From positions 1 to 35,858 of the forward strand of contig DXEQ01000289.1 of NCBI GenBank assembly GCA_019114885.1: a DNA stretch of 35,858 nt, given 5' to 3'. The notes under the pieces were generated by a model, which did no database searches, was not told where the DNA came from, and worked only from the letters and a program-made list of their open reading frames with translations. Of this stretch, positions 14,718 to 23,960 are shown one piece after another (positions within the stretch are counted from its first letter, which is position 1; every line of letters starts with the position of its first letter). Position numbers and translations under genes: made by a program. This DNA comes from Candidatus Anaerobutyricum stercoripullorum (lineage in GTDB: Bacteria > Bacillota > Clostridia > Lachnospirales > Lachnospiraceae).

Positions 14718-17273
14718 CTACTGTGCTTCCCCGGCGCCGTTTTCCGAAGCGCCGCCGGAAGATGCGCCGTTACCGCTGTCGGAACCGGAGGAGCTGCCTC
14801 CCTGACCGCTGTCACTGCCGCCTGCACCTCCGCCGGAGCCACTCTCAGAACCGGAGGAACTGCCTCCCTGGCCACTGTCACTGCCGCCGGAGCCGCCCGA
14901 GCTGCCGTTGTCACTGCTTCCCGAACCGCTGCCGCCATTTCCGGTATCGGAACCGGAGGATGTGCCCCCTGAACTGCTGCCGCCGGAGGTTCCTCCTCCG
15001 TTCTGGCTGCCGCCCGGCGTACTGCTGCCGGAATCGGAGGTTCCGCCGCCGGAAGATGCGCCGTTACCGCCGGAGGTTCCGCTGCCGGTATCCGGCGTCT
15101 GTACTGGCGGTTCGTCCGCCTCATCCACATCTTTCCCCGGCTTCATCTCTTCCAGGCCCTGATTGCCCTCATCCATCTTGATCTCATGGTCTGCTGCTTC
15201 CTCCGTGGTCGCTCTGGCCTCCGTGGAATCGGAATCATCGTCGCTCAGCAGACCGTCAAAATCTCTCTCCGGAAGAGCCACATGCACCTTATCCATAAAG
15301 TTCTTCCAGATATCCTCCGGATAGGAACTTCCGGTCAGACCGTCCACCGGCTCGTAGACGTCCATACCGACCCAGACAGCCGTCGTATAGTACGGAGAAT
15401 ATCCGCAGAGCCAGCCATCCACATAGTTGGAGGTGGTTCCCGTCTTACAGGCCACGGCCGTGTCCACATCCAGATCGCAGCCGGAAGCGGTGGCGGAACT
15501 GTCAGTCACACAGCTTTCCAGGATGTCCGTCATGCTGCGGGCCGCGCTGCTGGAGTAGATCTCCTTGCTCTCCTCCTCGTTCGGCACGATCACATTTCCT
15601 TCCGAATCGGTAATCCGGATGATACAGGTCGGCGTCCGATACCGGCCGTCGTTGGCCAGCGTCGCGTAACCGGCCGCCATCTCCACCGCAGTGGTTCCTC
15701 TCGTGAAACCGCCGAGACAGGTGGTGTCATACCGGTAATCCTCCGGCTCCAGACCGGCAAAGTTCATATTTTCCAGATATTTGAGGCAATCTTCCGGTCC
15801 CAGTTCCTGATAGAGCCGGTAGGTCGCCACATTACTGGACTTCTGCACCGCCCGGCGCAGAGAGATGGAACCGGAGTAAGAGTATCCTGAATTGGACACC
15901 GCGTCCTCCCCGGTCATCCGGCTGTCATCCACCGTGCTGTAGGCCGTATAGCCCTGCTCCAGCGCCGGTGCGTAGACCAGAAGAGGCTTGATGGCGCTTC
16001 CCGGCTGCCGGTAACTCTGGTACGCCCGGTTCAATCCGTAGCCTTCCTGATCGGCTTCCCGGCCGCCCACGATGGCCGCCACCCTTCCAGTGCTGTTATC
16101 GATACAGACTGCCGCGCCCTGCACCTCATAGATACCGTCGTCGGTCTTGTCAGTAAACATGGCAAGCTGTGAGGATACCGACTCCTGCAGCTGACTCTGC
16201 ATATCCATGTCGATGGATGTGTAGATGCGGTAACCGGCCGTATACAGGCTCTGCCGGCAGATGCTGTACATTTCGTCATACTCTTCATCGTAGGCTTCTT
16301 CTTCCTCATCGTCGTCAAAAACGTACTGGAACTCGAAGCCTCTCTCCTTCATGAGACTTTCCGTGGCACATTTTATAATGTAAGTCTCCGCGTAGTCGTT
16401 GGACTGGGTCTCCCTGCGCGGAAGGACCTCAATCTTCTCATCCAGCGACTTCTGATACTGTTCCTCGCTGATATAGCCTTCCTCATACATATTTTTGAGG
16501 ATTCTGTCCCGCCTTTCCATGGTCGCTTCCGGGTGATCGTACGGGTCATAGCGGGTCGGACTGTTCGGAATCGCGCACAGAAAAGCAATCTGTGAGATCG
16601 TCAGATCCTTTGCCTCCTTGCGGAAATACGCCTCCGAGGCGGACTCAATGCCATAGTATCCGTTGGAAAAATATACGTTATTCAGATAGAACTCCAGAAT
16701 CTGTTCCTTGGTGTACTTCTGTTCCAGAGCCACCGCGATAAACATCTCCTGAATCTTCCGGCTGTAAGTAGTCTCAAAACTTAAGAACACGTTTCGTGCC
16801 AGCTGCTGGGTGATCGTACTTCCTCCCTGCGTGATCTCTCCCCGGTTTCGGATGAGGGCCACGGCCGCCCGGGCGATACCTTCCATATCGATTCCCCGGT
16901 GCGAAGTAAAGTTCTTATCCTCGATGGCAATAAGCGCCAGCTTTGCCGCGTCAGGAATATCCTCGTACTCCAGATAATGGACGTCCTTCTCTCCTTTGAG
17001 CTTCTTGATCTCATTGCCGTCCGCGTCATAGACCAGAGACGTCTGTTCTGCCTTAAATGTATTCTCATCGCTCTCGGCCACCATCTCCACGGCGTTTCTG
17101 TACATGGATATGACAGGAACCCCCACCCGGACAATGGCGAGAACTGCCAGCGTGGCAAACGCGACCAGCAGACAGATGGCAAGAATCTTCAGCACTCTGA
17201 ACGTCATACCGTTTTCTTTTTGTTTCTTCCTCCGGGGCTGTACGCCGCCTTCCTTCTGTTTTCTCCTGCTCAT
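14718..17273 (-). CDS. Class A penicillin-binding protein (PBP1A-like) with Gly/Ser-rich tail
   Basis: An 851-residue bifunctional peptidoglycan synthase. A basic cytoplasmic N-terminus is followed by a membrane anchor at about residues 27-57. The GT51 domain has IEDKNFTSHRGID with the catalytic Glu near residue 118, and GGSTITQQLARN near 150. The transpeptidase domain has PGSAIKP with the nucleophilic Ser near 424, SSN in KSSNVATY, and KTGTT near 610. From about residue 720 an acidic stretch leads into a 130-residue Gly/Ser-rich tail that contains GGSDSGQGGSSSGS twice. The ATG at 17273 follows GGGAGG; an upstream TTG at 17288 is rejected. It lies 148 bases after the propeller-like gene and is likely in the same transcript. 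Confidence 0.93.
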   Translation of the reverse strand: MSRRKQKEGGVQPRRKKQKENGMTFRVLKILAICLLVAFATLAVLAIVRVGVPVISMYRNAVEMVAESDENTFKAEQTSLVYDADGNEIKKLKGEKDVHYLEYEDIPDAAKLALIAIEDKNFTSHRGIDMEGIARAAVALIRNRGEITQGGSTITQQLARNVFLSFETTYSRKIQEMFIAVALEQKYTKEQILEFYLNNVYFSNGYYGIESASEAYFRKEAKDLTISQIAFLCAIPNSPTRYDPYDHPEATMERRDRILKNMYEEGYISEEQYQKSLDEKIEVLPRRETQSNDYAETYIIKCATESLMKERGFEFQYVFDDDEEEEAYDEEYDEMYSICRQSLYTAGYRIYTSIDMDMQSQLQESVSSQLAMFTDKTDDGIYEVQGAAVCIDNSTGRVAAIVGGREADQEGYGLNRAYQSYRQPGSAIKPLLVYAPALEQGYTAYSTVDDSRMTGEDAVSNSGYSYSGSISLRRAVQKSSNVATYRLYQELGPEDCLKYLENMNFAGLEPEDYRYDTTCLGGFTRGTTAVEMAAGYATLANDGRYRTPTCIIRITDSEGNVIVPNEEESKEIYSSSAARSMTDILESCVTDSSATASGCDLDVDTAVACKTGTTSNYVDGWLCGYSPYYTTAVWVGMDVYEPVDGLTGSSYPEDIWKNFMDKVHVALPERDFDGLLSDDDSDSTEARATTEEAADHEIKMDEGNQGLEEMKPGKDVDEADEPPVQTPDTGSGTSGGNGASSGGGTSDSGSSTPGGSQNGGGTSGGSSSGGTSSGSDTGNGGSGSGSSDNGSSGGSGGSDSGQGGSSSGSESGSGGGAGGSDSGQGGSSSGSDSGNGASSGGASENGAGEAQ

Positions 17274-17421
17274 ATCTACCTCCCGCAATGTTTCTTATCT
17301 TCCTCTTTCCAGTATCTGCCTGAATCCGTTCTTTTATACAAAACAGCCGTCCTTTTATCCGCGCTCCTGTGCAAGCCGCTTTTCTGCCATCGGCCGCCAC
17401 GTTTGCTTTCACCGTGCGGCC

Positions 17422-19974
17422 CTACCGGGACAGATAGCTGTAGAACACATTTCCTGCTTTCCGGAAATTCTCCGTGATCTGCTCCCGGTCTCCCACAGTG
17501 GAGATGCCGGTCACCGGATCCAAATACCGGATCTTGGTGGAATTATAACTCATGACGATCACATATCTTCCGCCTGTGTACCGGGCCAGCACCGGACTTC
17601 CCTGACTGATGTAGTAGAGTACATCGTCCAGCGGGCAGCCGATGAGGTTGAGCGCCTGCTGTCCGCTGTATTCTGCCAGCAGCTCTTCCTCCGGGGCGGA
17701 CTGCGTATCAATACTTCCCGCCTCCACGCTCTTCCCGTTCACTCTGGCGATCATGGACAGACACCCGGCCAGAGACCGACCGTCGCCGGAGACCTTCGTC
17801 ACCTGATCCATGCCGGCCACGATGGCGTAATCATCAAACACACATTCCCACAATACATTTTCCGCATTGTCGATCACATTTCCTCTCGCTTCCTGCGCCG
17901 CCCTGACGGCCTCCGCCAGATTCGTGTAAGACGCCAGCGTCTCCCCGTCCGCGTAGACAAAGTACTGCTGCGCGGCGTTGCCGCTGCGGGACAGGGTGAG
18001 GGACGGATCGTCCTCGCTGGAGAGAATCCGGGCCGGAATCAGGTCCGGTTCAATCTGTATATAAATATACTCCGGAAATTTGAAGTAAAGTTGTTCTCCG
18101 AAGACACCGGAATTCCTGCTCACCAAAGACACGCCATCCTCCCGGTCTTCTTCCTTGTAGCGAATATAATCCTTCGCCCCTGTGGAACGGAAGTTCCCGC
18201 CGTTTTTGCGTCCCAGACTCATCTCCAGAACGCTTCTGCTGATGCTGGTCTCCATGATATACCGGTCTTTCTGGGTGTAGTTCTTCACCTCATTGCCTCC
18301 GATATCCATGATCCGCAGCGTGCGCATAGGAAATGTGACGGCTCCGCTGTCCTCCCGGGACACATCCGATGCCGACGCGATCCCGTAGATAAAGTCGTTG
18401 GAAAGAAATCCCACGGAACGAATCCGCTCGTTATCCGCGCAGGTAAAGGTCTGACTCTCCCCGCTCTCCAGATCGATCATCCTGATCTCTTTGTTGTCAC
18501 AGACATCCTTATCCGACTCGATGGCGATGATGCTCTGATCCGCCGAAGCCGTGAGACTCTCGTTGATCATGCCCGATACCAGAATCTCATCGGTCTTCTC
18601 CTCCAGATCGATCTCATGCAGATCTCCGTCCAGCACACAGTAGAATATATTATCTCCGTTGAGGTACGAAAACTTCTCCATATCTTCCCGCATGCTGTCA
18701 TACGGGACGGAAGTGATCAGGAACGCCAGCTCTTCGTTACAGTTCGTGGCGGCGTCAAACCGCATGATCTGTATGCCGTTATCTCCCTCGTGGCGTCCCC
18801 GGTTGATGTAGCCGTAGACCAGATAGAGGATATTGCCGTCGTCGTCAAAATCCAGAATCCGGATGCCGTGGTCGTCCTGGTCGCTGCGGATGTCCGCCAG
18901 ATTCTCCGCGGTGAAGCTGTACACCTGCGTCACATCGGAGTCGTCGTAATTATAGTACCACAGCTGCCCCTGCACGCAGAAAGCCAGCTTGTGTCCCTCG
19001 TCTGAGGAAATATACTCCACGTTGTCTTCGTTCTGGATGCCCAGCCCCAGATAACTGTTGGCGGCGTCGATCATGGCCTCATTATAATAGGCGTCCATGG
19101 TCCTCTGGTAGTCCAGCAGATACATGCGCTCCGGCGTGTAGCGCATGCGGTATGTCTCGCTCACCGCATAATACTGCACCACCCCGTCGCTGACCTCGCT
19201 GGAGAGGACGCTGTCCAGTTCCAGGACCGCGTAGGTGTCATTGAGTTCCCTTACCTTAATGCGGGGCTGTGACGCCTGTTTCACTTCCATGCTGCCAAAA
19301 AATACCGCGCTGGTGCTGGAATGAATATCCACGTACTCCAGCGTGGATCCCGACGCACCGGCGGCCGGTTCCAGATAGGAGGCGTTCTCCTCCATCTTTG
19401 TCTTGTCAAACAGGTTGTTGTGGAACTGCAGCGCATATGTAAAATACTCGTCCAGATTGTATCCGGCTCCGTTCTGCAGTTTTGTATAAAAATACACCCT
19501 CGTGCTGTTGTCCAGCCGGACTGCCAGCTGCAGGTAGTAATTCTTTCCCTGGGTCAGATCCGTCTCAAAGGTCAAAGTGCCGGTACGGATATTCTCCGCC
19601 TCGTGATCGGTCAGCTTGTTGACCGTCCCCTCTTCCAGAGGGTTCTCCGGATCGTTTTCAAAAAGTACATACTGAATGGCCGTGATATCATAGTCGTAGT
19701 TGTGCAGCTTAAGTTCCAGCGTCTTTGAGTGATCCACCACGGTGACCTGATTGCGGACCAGCGACAGGTCGATATCTCCCCGGTACCCGGACATGGCGTT
19801 ATAGTCCGATACCCCGCTGCCAATCTCCAGCACCGGATAGGTGGAATTCTGCAGCTCCGTCACCGGGTTGCCCTTCTCCGCCGAGATCCTGTAATTAAAA
19901 AACAGCAGGGCCCCCACAAAGACCAGCACGCCGACCAGCGTATGGATCACGACCATTCTCATTGTTTCCTTCAT
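17422..19974 (-). CDS. Large membrane-anchored protein, propeller-like with C39-like C-terminus
   Basis: An 850-residue protein that I do not recognise as a named family. An N-terminal signal-anchor (VVIHTLVGVLVFVGALLFF, about residues 9-27) puts the rest outside the membrane. The first 250 residues look beta-rich. Residues of about 300-650 carry repeated strand-turn units with Asp-rich turns (ILDFDDDGNILYLVYG, LHEIDLEEKTDEIL, IRMIDLESGESQTF) that suggest a beta-propeller. The last 120 residues resemble a C39-type cysteine peptidase domain: AGCLSMIARVNGKS near residue 738 and GRYVIVMSYNSTKIRYLDPVTG near 801. Where active C39 domains have GHYV, this one has GRYV, so it is probably catalytically inactive. 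It starts two bases after the methyltransferase stop and precedes PBP1A, which suggests an envelope role. Confidence 0.7.
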   Translation of the reverse strand: MKETMRMVVIHTLVGVLVFVGALLFFNYRISAEKGNPVTELQNSTYPVLEIGSGVSDYNAMSGYRGDIDLSLVRNQVTVVDHSKTLELKLHNYDYDITAIQYVLFENDPENPLEEGTVNKLTDHEAENIRTGTLTFETDLTQGKNYYLQLAVRLDNSTRVYFYTKLQNGAGYNLDEYFTYALQFHNNLFDKTKMEENASYLEPAAGASGSTLEYVDIHSSTSAVFFGSMEVKQASQPRIKVRELNDTYAVLELDSVLSSEVSDGVVQYYAVSETYRMRYTPERMYLLDYQRTMDAYYNEAMIDAANSYLGLGIQNEDNVEYISSDEGHKLAFCVQGQLWYYNYDDSDVTQVYSFTAENLADIRSDQDDHGIRILDFDDDGNILYLVYGYINRGRHEGDNGIQIMRFDAATNCNEELAFLITSVPYDSMREDMEKFSYLNGDNIFYCVLDGDLHEIDLEEKTDEILVSGMINESLTASADQSIIAIESDKDVCDNKEIRMIDLESGESQTFTCADNERIRSVGFLSNDFIYGIASASDVSREDSGAVTFPMRTLRIMDIGGNEVKNYTQKDRYIMETSISRSVLEMSLGRKNGGNFRSTGAKDYIRYKEEDREDGVSLVSRNSGVFGEQLYFKFPEYIYIQIEPDLIPARILSSEDDPSLTLSRSGNAAQQYFVYADGETLASYTNLAEAVRAAQEARGNVIDNAENVLWECVFDDYAIVAGMDQVTKVSGDGRSLAGCLSMIARVNGKSVEAGSIDTQSAPEEELLAEYSGQQALNLIGCPLDDVLYYISQGSPVLARYTGGRYVIVMSYNSTKIRYLDPVTGISTVGDREQITENFRKAGNVFYSYLSR

Positions 19975-19976
19975 GT

Positions 19977-21233
19977 TTACCGACCTCTTTCTTCTTCCAG
20001 AAGTGTTTGCAGTGTTGGCTTTAATCCAAACTCCTCACAAAACGCCAGCGTCTCTTTCCATCTCTTCTCCGATGGGCGCGTTCCCCGCACCGCCCGGATC
20101 AGAAGATTCTTCGGTGTGTGCTCCATCTCGATAAACTCCAGAATCTGCGTCTCATAACCCATTCCTTCCAGCAGTCCGCCCCGGATGGCGTCCGTGGCCA
20201 TGGCGGCAAACCGTTCTTTCAGGATACCGTAATCGGTGACAGGACGCAGACTTCCCGCCGATAGCTGTCCGTTCAGCTCATGCTGACAGCACGGGACGGA
20301 CAGAATCACATCCGCACCCCAGCGGACCGCCTTGTAAAGCGCGTAATCTGTCGCCGTATCGCAGGCGTGGAGGGTGATGACCATGTCCACATGGCTGACG
20401 CCCTCGAACTCTTCGATGGAGCCCTCGTAAAACTTCAGCTTCTCATAACCGTATTTTTCCGCCAGACGGCTGCATTTCCTTATGACGTCCTTCTTCAGAT
20501 CCAGCCCGATGATGCGGACGTCGTAGCCTTTCAGCTCTCTCAGATAATAATAAACGGCAAAAGTGAGGTACGATTTGCCGCAGCCAAAGTCCAGTATGGT
20601 AATCTCCCGGTCCTTTGACAGATGCGGGATCACGTCCTCGATAAATTCAAGGAAACGGTTGATCTGCCGGTACTTGTCATACTTGCTGCGGACAATCTTC
20701 CCCTCGGCTGTCATGACGCCCAGATCTTTAAGAAACGGGACCGGACGTCCCTCCGCCAGAATATAATGTTTGGGACGATTATGCAGCAGCCGGGACAGAT
20801 CCGGCTTCTCCCGACGCGGATCAATACGGACGGCTCCCGTCCGGCCCGGTGTATCTTTCACCGGGAAGTCTCCCGTCCCACCCGATGCATTTTTCGCCGT
20901 CCTGCCTTCTGCTTTTTTCCGGTCGGACCGGATGGACGCCTTTCCCTTTTTGTTGATGAGGGCGGTCGCCTCCTCCGACTCCGTGCGGATCTGTACCTGC
21001 TTGTACAGCGGCAGTATGTCCGCCAGCCTGGTGAGAGTCTCCTCCTTATCCAGATTCTCATGGAAGACCTGCGTCTTCGTGTGACTCTCCACCTGAAAAC
21101 AGATCTGCTCCCGCAGGAGAACCGGGCGGATGCTGTATTTTCTGATCTCCTCCGCTCTGCGGGGATTACTGATCGTTATTTTGAGGAGATGTTCGTTCAG
21201 ACTCTCCTCCAGTTTCTTTTTCAATATATCCAT
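19977..21233 (-). CDS. Class I SAM-dependent methyltransferase (METTL25-like type)
   Basis: A 418-residue protein. The N-terminal half holds a conserved-looking module (residues 1-90) and a basic, probably flexible linker (about 95-145). The methyltransferase fold begins near residue 185; motif I is ILDFGCGKSYLTFAVYYYL near residue 213, followed by IIGLDLKKDVI, MVITLHACDTATDYAL and the SVPCCQHELN motif near residue 315. The VPCCQHE signature is typical of a family thought to act on RNA; the substrate is unknown. The nearest Shine-Dalgarno-like site, GGGAG, is about 12 bases from the ATG. It is tightly coupled to the next gene, whose start lies two bases beyond its stop. Confidence 0.85.
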   Translation of the reverse strand: MDILKKKLEESLNEHLLKITISNPRRAEEIRKYSIRPVLLREQICFQVESHTKTQVFHENLDKEETLTRLADILPLYKQVQIRTESEEATALINKKGKASIRSDRKKAEGRTAKNASGGTGDFPVKDTPGRTGAVRIDPRREKPDLSRLLHNRPKHYILAEGRPVPFLKDLGVMTAEGKIVRSKYDKYRQINRFLEFIEDVIPHLSKDREITILDFGCGKSYLTFAVYYYLRELKGYDVRIIGLDLKKDVIRKCSRLAEKYGYEKLKFYEGSIEEFEGVSHVDMVITLHACDTATDYALYKAVRWGADVILSVPCCQHELNGQLSAGSLRPVTDYGILKERFAAMATDAIRGGLLEGMGYETQILEFIEMEHTPKNLLIRAVRGTRPSEKRWKETLAFCEEFGLKPTLQTLLEEERGR

Positions 21234-21358
21234 GGATGTTTCATTGCTCCCTGTCTGCAGGGCGCGCCTGTCCGCCCGCCCTCATAATCTGCCGTCCGGC
21301 CGGATGTTCTGTCCTCCTGCCAGACGGTCTCCGGCCTGCCGCCGGATTTCTGTGACCG

Positions 21359-21387
21359 ATTTTAGCATGTTTCCACACCGGGCGCAA
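21359..21387 (-). promoter_or_regulatory. Promoter of the methyltransferase-envelope protein-PBP operon
   Basis: The minus strand reads TTGCGC (21382-21387), 17 bp, then TAAAAT (21359-21364) with a TG extension (TGCTAAAAT). It lies in the 203-base gap after the hypothetical gene, about 125 bases before the methyltransferase start. Confidence 0.55.
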
Positions 21388-21436
21388 TACAGCTTCCCGC
21401 GACCGGCCACAGTTATCACAGAATCGTTATGGTTTG

Positions 21437-21940
21437 TTAAGAAAGTGGAAATATCTTTTTTCTCCGGCGATATCTCTGACGGCGGTATGCCATGTTCCAG
21501 CAGACCACGATCAGAATCAGATGGCGAAACGGCGTGCCCGAATCCCGCTCTTCCGGCGGCCGGTAGTAACAGTTCCTTCCCCGGGTGCCATCCACCCGGT
21601 TCTCCGTCTGCTCCGTCTCATAATAATGTAACTTCTCATAAATCCGGTCCACGATCTTGAGGACCGCCTGCTTATCCGGATATTCCGCGTACATGGAACT
21701 TCCTTCATATTCAAACTGGTCCAGCAGAGCGTCGGCCACAGCCCAGACCTCTCTCGCCGCCGCCGGCAGCATCCGGATCATGCCGGCATAGTCATTCCAG
21801 TTGCGCTCTTCCTCCTGCTGCAGCTCTTCCGGCGGCAGCAAAGGGGACTCTTTCTCCGGCTCCTTTTCTTCCTGGCAGGCCGTCATTTCCTTAAATCCCG
21901 GCAGCCAGTCAAAATCATAATGATTATCCCATTGACCCAC
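21437..21940 (-). CDS. Hypothetical protein, Lachnospiraceae-type
   Basis: A 167-residue protein of no assigned function. It opens with DNHYDFDWLPGF, has an acidic Glu/Gln-rich segment (residues 20-46), then a helical core (AREVWAVADALLDQFEYEGS and KQAVLKIVDRIYEKLHYYE) containing EYEGSSMYAEYPD. It ends in a short hydrophobic stretch and a strongly basic tail (YRRQRYRRRKK). The start is a GTG at 21940 with GGGAG five bases before it. The WLPGF...EYEGS...YPD layout looks like a conserved small clostridial protein. The tail could contact nucleic acid or membrane; this is inference only. Confidence 0.65.
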   Translation of the reverse strand: MGQWDNHYDFDWLPGFKEMTACQEEKEPEKESPLLPPEELQQEEERNWNDYAGMIRMLPAAAREVWAVADALLDQFEYEGSSMYAEYPDKQAVLKIVDRIYEKLHYYETEQTENRVDGTRGRNCYYRPPEERDSGTPFRHLILIVVCWNMAYRRQRYRRRKKIFPLS

Positions 21941-22137
21941 GGCAACTCCCGCTTTCTGTACGACTTCCCTTTACACTATGGAACAGAAAGAAAAACGTGC
22001 CTGTCCCATACGAAAAGAAACCCGCGGCGCTAAGAGATTCTCCGGAAACGGAATCTGCACCGGACGCCGTGCCTCTGCGGCAACCCTCTGTCTCATGGAA
22101 TTCTCCGGCCTGCGGCACTCCGGGCAGTCTCAACACA

Positions 22138-22809
22138 TCAGCAGCTGCCGTCCGAAGCCGCCTCCGCTCTGATATACGGGATCACATCCAGAAGGGACTC
22201 CTCCACGGAGACGCACTGCGCCGCCAGATCCTCCGGAAGCGGAATCATATCCGGCACGTTGATGACCCGGATACCGCCGGCCAGAGCCGCGCGGACGCCG
22301 TTTTGCGCGTCCTCCAGCACCAGAGCTTCCTCCGGCCGCACGCCCACTTTCTCGCAGATGGCCAGAAAGATGTCCGGATACGGCTTCCCCCGCTCTACCA
22401 TATCTGTGGTCATCATCACGTCAAAACGGCCGGTAAGACCGGCGCTCTCCACATTTTCTCTGATACTTTCCATGTCGGAACCGCTGGCCACCGCCTTTTT
22501 GATACCCAGCTCATCCAGCACATCCAGAAGGTCAGTCACACCTTTCTTCACCGGCATCCCCTCCGTGCGCAGAATCTCCATCTTCCTCTCACCCACCTGA
22601 CGGTAGAGCTCCGGCGCGTCGATATTTTTGTCAAAGAAAATATAATATTTCTCCTGGATCGCCTTTCCATTCAGTCCGAGAAACTGCAGGTACTGTTCCA
22701 TGGTAGGCTCATAGCCCCATTCCTTCGCCTTCTCCAGAAAAGCGCGGCATGTCGCCCGCTCCGTGTCAAACAGCAGTCCATCCATATCACAGATCACCAG
22801 TTTTATCAT
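22138..22809 (-). CDS. HAD-superfamily phosphatase/phosphoglucomutase-like hydrolase
   Basis: A 223-residue HAD hydrolase of the beta-phosphoglucomutase-like subfamily. Motif I is DMDGLLFDTE, with the nucleophile and acid Asp at residues 8 and 10. Motif II is VASGSD, motif III the Lys in RGKPYPD, and motif IV LEDAQNGVRAA. The helical cap lies between residues 17 and 85. Members dephosphorylate small sugar phosphates, nucleotides or mutagenic metabolites; the substrate is not predictable. AAAGGA lies about ten bases ahead of the ATG. It is a single gene in a 150-300 base setting with unusual upstream repeats. Confidence 0.9.
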   Translation of the reverse strand: MIKLVICDMDGLLFDTERATCRAFLEKAKEWGYEPTMEQYLQFLGLNGKAIQEKYYIFFDKNIDAPELYRQVGERKMEILRTEGMPVKKGVTDLLDVLDELGIKKAVASGSDMESIRENVESAGLTGRFDVMMTTDMVERGKPYPDIFLAICEKVGVRPEEALVLEDAQNGVRAALAGGIRVINVPDMIPLPEDLAAQCVSVEESLLDVIPYIRAEAASDGSC

Positions 22810-22860
22810 TTTTGTTTTTCCTTTCTCTATCTATCATATTCTGATATCTCAACCGCGCGG

Positions 22861-22906
22861 TAATATCTCCCATGAGATATTATCCTGACACGGGGGTATC
22901 CTGTCA
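22861..22906. repeat. Perfect inverted repeat and tandem direct repeats upstream of the HAD gene
   Basis: TAATATCTC (22861-22869) and GAGATATTA (22874-22882) form a perfect 9-bp inverted repeat with a CCAT centre. Immediately next come two direct repeats, TATCCTGACA (22881-22890) and TATCCTGTCA (22897-22906), 16 bases apart. There is no T run, so a protein-binding site is more likely than a terminator. Confidence 0.55.
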
Positions 22907-22956
22907 TGCAGGCCGGCACAAGAACCTGTCTCTCTTCTCACCGGATGGAAGAAGAA

Positions 22957-22987
22957 AGCGTACCGCTCCCTTCCGGAACGATACGCT
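22957..22987 (-). terminator. Terminator after the DivIVA-like gene
   Basis: On the minus strand AGCGTATCG pairs with CGGTACGCT (one G-U) over a 13-base loop that can itself pair (TTCCGGAA). TTTCTTCTTCC follows. It begins six bases past the stop codon. Confidence 0.65.
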
Positions 22988-22992
22988 CCCGA

Positions 22993-23841
22993 TTATTTTG
23001 ATTCTTCAAGCAGACTTCCTGCCTTTTCCACCAGCTCTTTCAGGGAAGCCAGCATAGTCTGTTTCTGTTCCAGAAGAGCATCGTACTTCTTCTGCTCTTC
23101 GGCACGGCGGTCCTGGATGCCCTCCAGAATCTCATTGGCCTGTGCCTGCGCTTCTTCCAGAATCTTCGCGGCTTTTTCTTCCGCTTCCTTCACTGCGCCC
23201 GCTGCCTGTTCTTCTGCCTCGCGCACCGTCTTTGCCGCTTTCTCCTCCGCTTCTTTTATGATGCTGTCCTGCTTGCCCTGAATATCGGAGAGCTGCGCGC
23301 AGAGCAGGTCCGCATTTCTCATGTAATGCTCATAGGCCTCATCACGGGTCTTCGGCACTACCTCTTCCGCCTCTTTCGCGGCTGCCGCCGCTTCCGCCAT
23401 GGCCTTTGTTCTGGCTACGGCCGCCCTTCCTTCCGCTGCCGCTGCCTTCTTCTCTGCGGTGGCCGCACGGTCCTCGGCCTCCTCCGCCAGCTTCTCAGCC
23501 CTGGCCGCGTTGGCCTCCGCCTCCTGCAGCTTCCGTGTGAGCTGCGCGATCTGTTCGCGCAGTTCCTGTTCGGTGCCGTCGCCATCTTCCGGCATCCAGA
23601 TCTCCGTCTTACCTTCCGCTTCCTCCTGTGCGCCTTCCTGTTCCGGCGCCGCCTCACGGGAAACATAGATGGTCTGGCCCTTCTTCAGCGCCTCGATCTC
23701 TTTATCCTTTTCTTTTACGATCTCCTCGATCTCATCACAGATTTTGTCAAGCTGGTTATCCACCTCATCCTTGTCATAACCAAACATGGATGTCTTAAAT
23801 ACCAGCTCCTCCACGTACGTCAGTAATTCCTGTGCTTTCAT
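22993..23841 (-). CDS. DivIVA-like coiled-coil cell-division/polarity protein
   Basis: A 282-residue protein. The N-terminus has the DivIVA-type membrane-binding segment, with TSMFGYDKDEVDNQLDKICDEIEEIV matching the conserved F-GY-EVD pattern near residues 16-45. Then comes a short acidic linker, and from about residue 80 an almost unbroken Ala/Glu/Lys coiled coil with repeats such as KEAEEKAAK and REAEEQAAG. DivIVA proteins mark curved membrane at septa and poles and recruit envelope enzymes. The ATG at 23841 follows GGGGGAG; the frame extends upstream without support. It has its own promoter just after the atp operon terminator. The middle coil resembles F-ATPase b-subunit-like helices, but the N-terminal motif argues for DivIVA. 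Confidence 0.82.
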   Translation of the reverse strand: MKAQELLTYVEELVFKTSMFGYDKDEVDNQLDKICDEIEEIVKEKDKEIEALKKGQTIYVSREAAPEQEGAQEEAEGKTEIWMPEDGDGTEQELREQIAQLTRKLQEAEANAARAEKLAEEAEDRAATAEKKAAAAEGRAAVARTKAMAEAAAAAKEAEEVVPKTRDEAYEHYMRNADLLCAQLSDIQGKQDSIIKEAEEKAAKTVREAEEQAAGAVKEAEEKAAKILEEAQAQANEILEGIQDRRAEEQKKYDALLEQKQTMLASLKELVEKAGSLLEESK

Positions 23842-23931
23842 TCTGGCTCCCCCTTTTTCACACTTGCGGCAGCAGTCTGCCGCCGGATTTTTGCTGCGCG
23901 GGTCTCCCGGCCCGACGCGCATCTATCTCTA

Positions 23932-23959
23932 ATTATAAGGATTCTGGCGGCTTTGTCCA
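23932..23959 (-). promoter_or_regulatory. Promoter of the DivIVA-like gene
   Basis: The minus strand shows TGGACA (23954-23959), a 16-bp spacer and TATAAT (23932-23937). It begins seven bases after the atp terminator, making the gene an independent transcription unit. Confidence 0.75.
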
Positions 23960-23960
23960 G

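Noticed and set aside
14714..15181. Ala/Pro/Arg-rich frames across the PBP tail
   Set aside because: They are other-frame translations of the Gly/Ser repeat.
17104..19005. Plus-strand open frame of 633 codons
   Set aside because: It lies antisense to the envelope protein and PBP genes, has no ribosome binding site or recognisable domain, and reflects GC-rich codon bias in the true genes.
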